NCBI GenBank assembly: GCA_963738445.1
Contig: CAVTWS010000001.1
Coordinates: forward strand, 284,201-348,200
DNA length: 64,000 nucleotides
Direction: 5' to 3'
Source: CAVTWS01 sp963738445
GTDB lineage: Bacteria; Actinomycetota; Acidimicrobiia; Acidimicrobiales; SHLQ01
The notes below the pieces were generated by a model, which saw nothing but the letters and a program-made list of their open reading frames with translations, was not told the DNA's origin and searched no databases. Positions within the stretch are counted from its first letter, which is position 1; each line of letters begins with the position of its first letter. The position numbers and the translations under genes are program-made. Shown here one piece after another: positions 59,624 through 64,000 of the stretch.

Positions 59624-59976
59624 ATGAGCGAGCAGAACCCCTCGGTGGCGCCGGCCTGGCGATCGACAACGCGGTCGACGAGATCCGCGAGTCGTCGCCG
59701 CTGACGGCGGCCAGCTGGAGGTCGTCGGCCTGGCCGGCAAGGAGCTCACCCTGCGGCTCGTGCTGAAGGGACGCCGCACTGCATCGAGTGCGTGATGCGC
59801 CCGCGTGGTCTTCTCTTCGAGCTTGATCGCCGTCGATGCGATGGAGCCGCCGACGATTGCGCAAGGTCACGACCGTGCGCATCGACGACCCTCGCGAAGG
59901 TCTGAGGCCGTCTCTGGCGGCACGTCGTCGCCCCGGCCCGCCGATATTTGGTCAAGTTTCACCGCTGGCAGGGTGA
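59624..59976 (+). CDS. NifU C-terminal (NFU)-like small protein, frameshifted
   Basis: ATG 59624 starts MSEQNPSVAP; in neighbouring frames LAIDNAVDEIRESL, GGQLEVVGLAGKELTLRLVLKG and HCIECVM follow, then LLSSLIAVDAMEPPT and TVRIDDPRE. The strand-helix order and the C-x-x-C (CIEC) fit the NFU iron-sulfur scaffold or target domain (usual size 90-110 residues). At least four indels make the product uncertain. The open frame runs into palindromic element D, which supplies the stop (59974-59976); an earlier stop in another frame near 59903 may be the original one. Role in FeS delivery is inferred. Confidence 0.45.
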
Positions 59977-59993
59977 AATCTCGCCAAATTTCG
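59942..59993. repeat. AAATTT-type palindromic element, copy D
   Basis: 52 bases. Left arm GATATTTGGTCAAGTTTCAC from 59943; right arm, in reverse complement, GAAATTTGGCGAGATTTCAC; centre CTGGCAG. It has the best-conserved arms of the four copies. It lies between convergent NFU-like and crotonase genes. Confidence 0.8.
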
Positions 59994-60019
59994 CCGGGTG
60001 GGATCGAGGGCGATCCGAG

Positions 60020-60836
60020 CTACATCGGGTTCCAGTTCGGGGGCGCTTCTCCCGGAAGGCTCCGCCCGCTTCGGTCATGTTGCCGGTGAAGGTGCCGAGC
60101 ACCTGGGTGCGGTTCTCCAGCTCCATGGCGTGCGCGGAGGCTCGGCGCGTCGAGGTTGGCCCACATGCCCGAGCTTGGTCATGATCACGCCGTACTCGCT
60201 GTTGGCGGTGATGCCGGCGGCGAGCTCGAGGGCGCTGCCGAGCAGCTCGTCCGGCTCGACGACCCGGTTGAGCAGGCCGATCGCTGCGCCTCCTCGGCGC
60301 GGGACCCGGCGGCCGGTGAGCATCAGCTCGGCGGCGATGAGTGGGGCCGACGAGCGCGGGGCAGCCAGTAGCTGGTGCCCGACGTCGCACGACGAGAGGC
60401 CGACCCGGATGAAGTGCGACGCGAAGTAGGCGTCGGTGCTGGCGATGCGGAGGTCGCACGCCAAGGCGCAGACGCGAGGCCGCCGCCGACCGCGGCGCCG
60501 TGCACCGCGGCGATGACGGGCTGCGGGCAGCTCGTGGATAGCCAGCATCAGCTCGGCGAGGTTCTCCTGGCAGCACGTGGATGAACCCGACCGGGCCCCG
60601 GCCCTGGGCTTCGCGGCGGGGTGGTCGTCGTCGCCGCCCATGTTGGCGCCGGCGCAGAACCCTCGACCGGCGCCGGTGAGCACGACCACCCGGACCTCCC
60701 GGTCGGCGCGAATGGCGGCGAGGGCGCTCCGGATCTCGGCGACCATGGCCGACGACAGGGCGTTGTAGCGGCTCGGGTCGTCGAGCGTGACGACGGCGAC
60801 GGCGTCGGCCGGGGTGGTGACGGTGACGAGGCTCAT
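60020..60836 (-). CDS. Enoyl-CoA hydratase/isomerase, frameshifted
   Basis: About 270 residues from ATG 60836, overlapping the SDR stop by 3 bases. VTVTTPADAVAVVTLDDPSRYNALSSAMVAEIRSALAAIRADREVRVVVLTGAGRGFCAGANMGG gives the first oxyanion loop; the segment with MLAIHELPQPVIAAVHGAAVGGG-like coding in mixed frames and LACDLRIASTDAYFASHFIRVGLSSCDVG gives the second. Then MLTGRRV, GLLNRVVEPDELLGSALELAAGITANSEYGVIMTK, MELENRTQVLGTFTGNMTEA and AFREKR. After the last frameshift the natural end appears to be NWNPM-stop (TAG 60022-60020). About seven indels. Typical isomerase/hydratase of fatty or sterol acyl-CoA breakdown. Confidence 0.75.
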
Positions 60837-61608
60837 CAGCGGGCCGGCACCAGTCCGCCGTCGACCGTCAGGGACTGCCCGGTCAGGAAGCTCGATGCGT
60901 CCGAGGCCAGGAACAGGGCGGGCCCGATCATCTCGTCCACATGGGCGGCGCGTTTCATGGCGGCGGCGTTGGCCATGCTGAGCGCCGCCTCGGGTCCGTT
61001 GTTGCGGACCATGTCGGTGTCGACGGTGCCGGGTGCCAAGGCGTTGCAGCGGATGCCCTTGGCGGCCAGACCCCACGCCCACGTGCGGGTGTAGGACAGC
61101 AGCCCGGCTTTGGCGGCGGCGTACATGGCGGTCTTGACGCCGGGGAGGAAAGCGCCGGCGGAGATCACGTTGATGATGGCCGCGTGGGGGCTGGCTTCGA
61201 GGTGGGGGAGGGCGGCCTCGACGAGGAAGACCGGGCCGCGCAGGTCGACATCGAGGACCTTGCCGAAGACGTCAGGGGTGGCTGGCCGACGGGTTGGGTG
61301 AGCGCCGTGGCGGCGTTGTTGACGACGATGTCGAGCCCGCCGAAGGTCGAGACGGCGAGGTCGACGAGTCGGGGGCCGGCCTCGATATCCCCCAGGTTGG
61401 CGGCCAGGCCGGTGGCGGAGCCGCCGCGGGCTCGGATGGCGGCGACCGTCTCGTCGACCGCGTCGGCCTTGCGGCTGGCGACGACGACGTTGGCACCGGC
61501 ATCGGCGAAGCCTTCGGCGATGGCGCGGCCGATGCCCCGGGTACCGCCGGTGACGATGGCCGTTCGTCCGTCGAGCCGGAACAGCGTGTCGATGCGTGAG
61601 GGATCCAT
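60836..61608 (-). CDS. Short-chain dehydrogenase/reductase, one frameshift
   Basis: About 257 residues from ATG 61608. MDPSRIDTLFRLDGRTAIVTGGTRGIGRAIAEGFADAGANVVVASR (TGxxxGIG), LAANLGDIEAG, GGLDIVVNNAATALTQPVG. A one-base indel near 61280 moves to the frame with VLDVDLRGPVFLVEAALPHLEASPHAAIINVISAGAF (Ser), TAMYAAAKAGLLSYTRTWAWGLAAKGIRCNALAPGTVDTDMV (YAAAK) and FLASDASSFLTGQSLTVDGGLV. Classical SDR oxidising a hydroxyacyl or steroid-like alcohol. It overlaps the crotonase gene start (ATGA), so the two form an operon. Confidence 0.85.
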
Positions 61609-61617
61609 GGCCGGGCA

Positions 61618-61910
61618 CCGTAGCCCGGTCACGCCCTGGTGATCACACTGTCACGTGGACGGCTCGTGCTCGAAGGGATTCAGGACGAGTACGCCGTCGA
61701 AGTCCTGCCCGGCGCGTCTCGGTGGCTGGACCGCTCGTAGACCTCGTAGCGAGCTGGGTATGGCGCCGTCGAGATGACTTCCGCATCGCGAGAGAGGTAG
61801 GACCGCATGGCCTGGGCGTAGGAGGGGTGACGTCAGGTGCCGCATGCACACTGACACGTTACCCAGTGTCCATCACCGGCTCGCCCGGAGATCCACGAAG
61901 CGGCACGTGT
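61618..61910. other. Intergenic stretch without a recognisable gene
   Basis: Between the SDR start and the DUF4012 gene end. A 68-codon minus-strand frame (61651-61857) has no recognisable domain or ribosome-binding site. No tRNA-like fold, strong hairpin or repeat was noticed. Confidence 0.5.
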
Positions 61911-61914
61911 TCGT

Positions 61915-64000
61915 TCACGCGTCGGGGTCGGTGTTCGTCAGGGTGTAGGCGAAGCGGATGTCGTCGACGAGGTCGAACGGGGCGCCGCCGGCCGGGCCTT
62001 CGGTCTGGGTGGCCGTCCATCCGTCCGTGACGCTCACGACGACCCGCACCTGGTCGGCCGATCGCCCGTGGGAGAGCGACGAGGTCGAGCACGTACCCGT
62101 TCGTGAGATCGAGCCCGCCCTCGAGCTCCCACACCACGGTGGTGGTGCGGCCGGCCGGCAAGGTGAGCGGGAGCTGGTGACGGAGGCGGCCGAACTCCTC
62201 GTTCGGGACGGGCCCCGCCGGTTCCGCGTCGACCGTGGCCGCGACCACGGCGAGCGGGGAGTAGATCGACAGGCGGGTGCGGTTGGCGCCGTCGCCTTGA
62301 AGATCGCTGGTGACGTACTCGGGGAGCCCGCTGGGAGTGGTGTTCTCGAGCCGGACGGACACGGTGGCGTGGGCAGTTCCGGTGGCGGGGTCGAGAACGA
62401 TGTCGTAGTCGATGCTGCGGCGGAGGTAGGCGTCGAGCTTGTGGGGTTCGGCGGCGCTGGTCACCGATGCGAAGGAATCGACCTCAACGGCGGGGAAGGT
62501 CGGCAGCAGTCCGACCGAGTCCAAGAAGCCGCTGGCCGCCGGGTCCAAGGCGTACATCTGGAGGTGTCGGGCATGGACCGCGGGACCGAGGGCGTCGCCG
62601 AGCTGGCGGGGGCTCGGCAGGTCGATGGAGAGCAGCGCTTCGAAGGCGGCGTCGCTGGCCGCGGCGAGGAACGCCTCGCGGTCGCCATCCTCCCCGTCGC
62701 CGCCGAAGGCGACGTACTGGTCGCGAAGGAGCACGTCGAGGGCATTGTCGGCGGAGATGGGCACCGGCCAACCGGGGACGTCGACGGGACCGGTGAGGGC
62801 GAGCAGCGCCGCCAGCCCTTCGGGGTCGATGACGATGAGGCCGTCGACGGCGACGCCGAATCGCTGCTGGTAGTAGTCGGCGCTGGCGCGGGCGGCGGTG
62901 GCCAGGTCGACCGTGGCGAGCAGGTTCTGGGGGTAGCGGCCGGGATTCATGGCGAGATATCGGGCCGGGTAGCTCGTCGGATCGGCGAGTTCGTAGTTGG
63001 ACACGCCGGTGACGTTCGGCGTGCCGTCGGGATTCGGCGTGTAGAGGTCGACGGTGCGCCCGGACCGGGTGACGTCCAGCTGCCCGCCGGAGGCGGTGAG
63101 CTCGCTGAAGTTGCCGATCACGCCGCCCAGCTCGCGGGATTCGGCGGGGGTCGGGAACAGGACGAGGTAGTGCCGATCCCCCGAGGCGCCGAGCATGTCC
63201 GGCACGACCGTGGTCGCCGTCGCGGCCAGGTCGATGTCAGGAGCGGCGTCGACGATCTCCGCTCGCAGGTCGTCCAGGCGGCGAGACAACGGCGGTGCGA
63301 GCCACCGGGAATCGATCTCGTCGAGCCGGGCGAGGGTGTCCGCCAGCTCATCCGATGCCCGGTTGAGCGGCCCCGACATGGCGGTGATGGCGTCGAGGTC
63401 GAGCCGGCCACCGGAGGCCCGCAGCTCGTCGACATCGGCGTCGACGGTCGCATCGAGGGCGGCGTTGGCGACATCGCGGCCCTCGCTCGCCGCGGCGGCG
63501 ATGGCGTCGGTGTGCTGGGCGAGGACCGGAACGAGGCGTGAGGGCGCGGCCAACCACGATCCGAGCGAGCGCTCGGCCTGACCGAACGCTCCGGCAGCCG
63601 TGGCCAACGCGTTGGAGGCGGCGTCCTGGTCGCCGTCGCGGGCGGCGTCGAGCCCGTCGCGGGCGGCGTCGATGCCGGTCTCCACGTCCGATCGGGCGCT
63701 GAGCCCGGCGACCACGACACCAGCCACCGCCAGGACCACGAACGCCGTCACGGCCAGCACGGCTCGCCTGACCCACCTCCGGGTCCGTCGACGGGCGTGG
63801 TGGTACCCCGAGATCAGCACCGGTGCCGTCGCCGCGATGGCGATGAGCGAGGGCAGCCCGAAGAAGCCCACGGGTTCGAGCCGCAACAGGGCCTGAAGCG
63901 CGAGCGCGGCGACGATGGCGCCGACGACGCGCCGCCGCTCGTGGTCGAAGGACGAAGCGAACGCGAGCAAGACCTGAACTGGAACCAATAGACGACAACA
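61915..64000 (-). CDS. DUF4012-domain membrane protein, one frameshift near the C-terminus, 5' end at window edge
   Basis: About 695 residues within the window. N-terminal helices (VVGAIVAALALQALLRLEPVGFFGLPSLIAIAATAPVLISGY; AVLAVTAFVVLAVAGVVVAGLS) are followed by a long helical extracytoplasmic region and the DUF4012 core: RHYLVLFPTPAESRELGGVIGNFSELTASGGQLDV, LADPTSYPARYLAMNPGRYPQNLLATVDLATAARASADYY, GLIVIDPEGLAALLALTGPV and HLQMYALDPAASGFLDSVGL. A C-terminal beta domain (YDIVLDPATGTAHATVSVRLENTTPSGLPEYV) is broken by an indel near 62085, after which VRVVVSVTDGWTATQ...YTLTNTDPDA ends at 61915. The family is linked to cell-surface polysaccharide export or anchoring in actinobacteria; role inferred. 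The frame is open to the window end, so the true start may lie outside. Confidence 0.8.

Noticed and set aside
1..64000. tRNA, rRNA or riboswitch genes
   Set aside because: Scanning by eye found no T-loop plus acceptor pairing, no rRNA-like block and no recognisable riboswitch core; a covariance-model search would be needed to exclude small ones.

Overview
The window is a high-GC (roughly 70%) actinobacterial chromosome segment. It most resembles class Acidimicrobiia. The clues are a secreted protein ending in three repeats of a FVTVWP / SxLNL / VADVTGYF domain (34.9-37.7 kb), a dense load of lipid, sterol and aromatic catabolism genes (acyl-CoA synthetases, crotonases, thiolases paired with OB-fold partners, metal-dependent amidohydrolases, CaiB/BaiF CoA-transferases, P450, LLM flavoenzyme), and actinobacterial regulators. 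The taxonomic call is inference from protein style; no rRNA or tRNA gene was found.

Layout. 0-4 kb: a damaged zone with a thioesterase fragment, an AbiEii-like nucleotidyltransferase with a small partner, a gutted cyclase/ATPase, a GNAT enzyme and a gutted ECF sigma factor joined to its neighbour. 4-13.2 kb: a catabolic block (DapA-like enzyme, thiolase, amidohydrolase, AMP ligase, crotonase, OB-fold protein, molybdenum hydroxylase). 13.3-22.8 kb: an FAD/GcvT dehydrogenase, a two-component system with a methyltransferase, membrane proteins and an SDR. 22.8-32.8 kb: a minus-strand cluster (two-domain CoA-transferase, MFS, LLM, P450, MFS, TetR, TauD dioxygenase). 32.9-40.9 kb: copper amine oxidase, secreted repeat protein, TfoX-like protein, a damaged beta-propeller protein and an AlkD-type glycosylase. 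41-54 kb: further catabolic genes, a small acidic peptide, a cytochrome c, RNA modification genes, a sigma factor, thiolase plus OB-fold pair, reductase and esterase. 54-57.4 kb: a redoxin with an in-frame TGA at its catalytic cysteine, an aldolase, and two toxin-antitoxin modules arranged tail to tail. 57.5-64 kb: crotonases, an amidohydrolase, an NFU-like protein, an SDR and a DUF4012 protein running off the edge.

Two quality patterns run through the window. Many catabolic genes carry plus or minus one base indels every 50-150 bases while keeping family motifs, whereas long neighbours are clean. Several other genes keep their true beginning and end but have lost the middle. Both could be assembly error or real decay, and coordinates of such genes are given as start of first to end of last recognisable segment.

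The most interesting signals are: (1) a candidate selenocysteine codon (W-TGA-GC) in a thioredoxin-fold protein at 54.1-55.2 kb with a SECIS-like hairpin directly downstream; (2) four copies of a roughly 51-base palindromic element with AAATTT-bearing ends at 10.3, 13.2, 31.5 and 60.0 kb, one lying inside a coding linker; (3) palindromes abutting GC-rich tandem repeats at three loci; (4) clean operator-like repeats beside a two-component system, a TetR gene, two toxin-antitoxin modules and a small acidic peptide gene.
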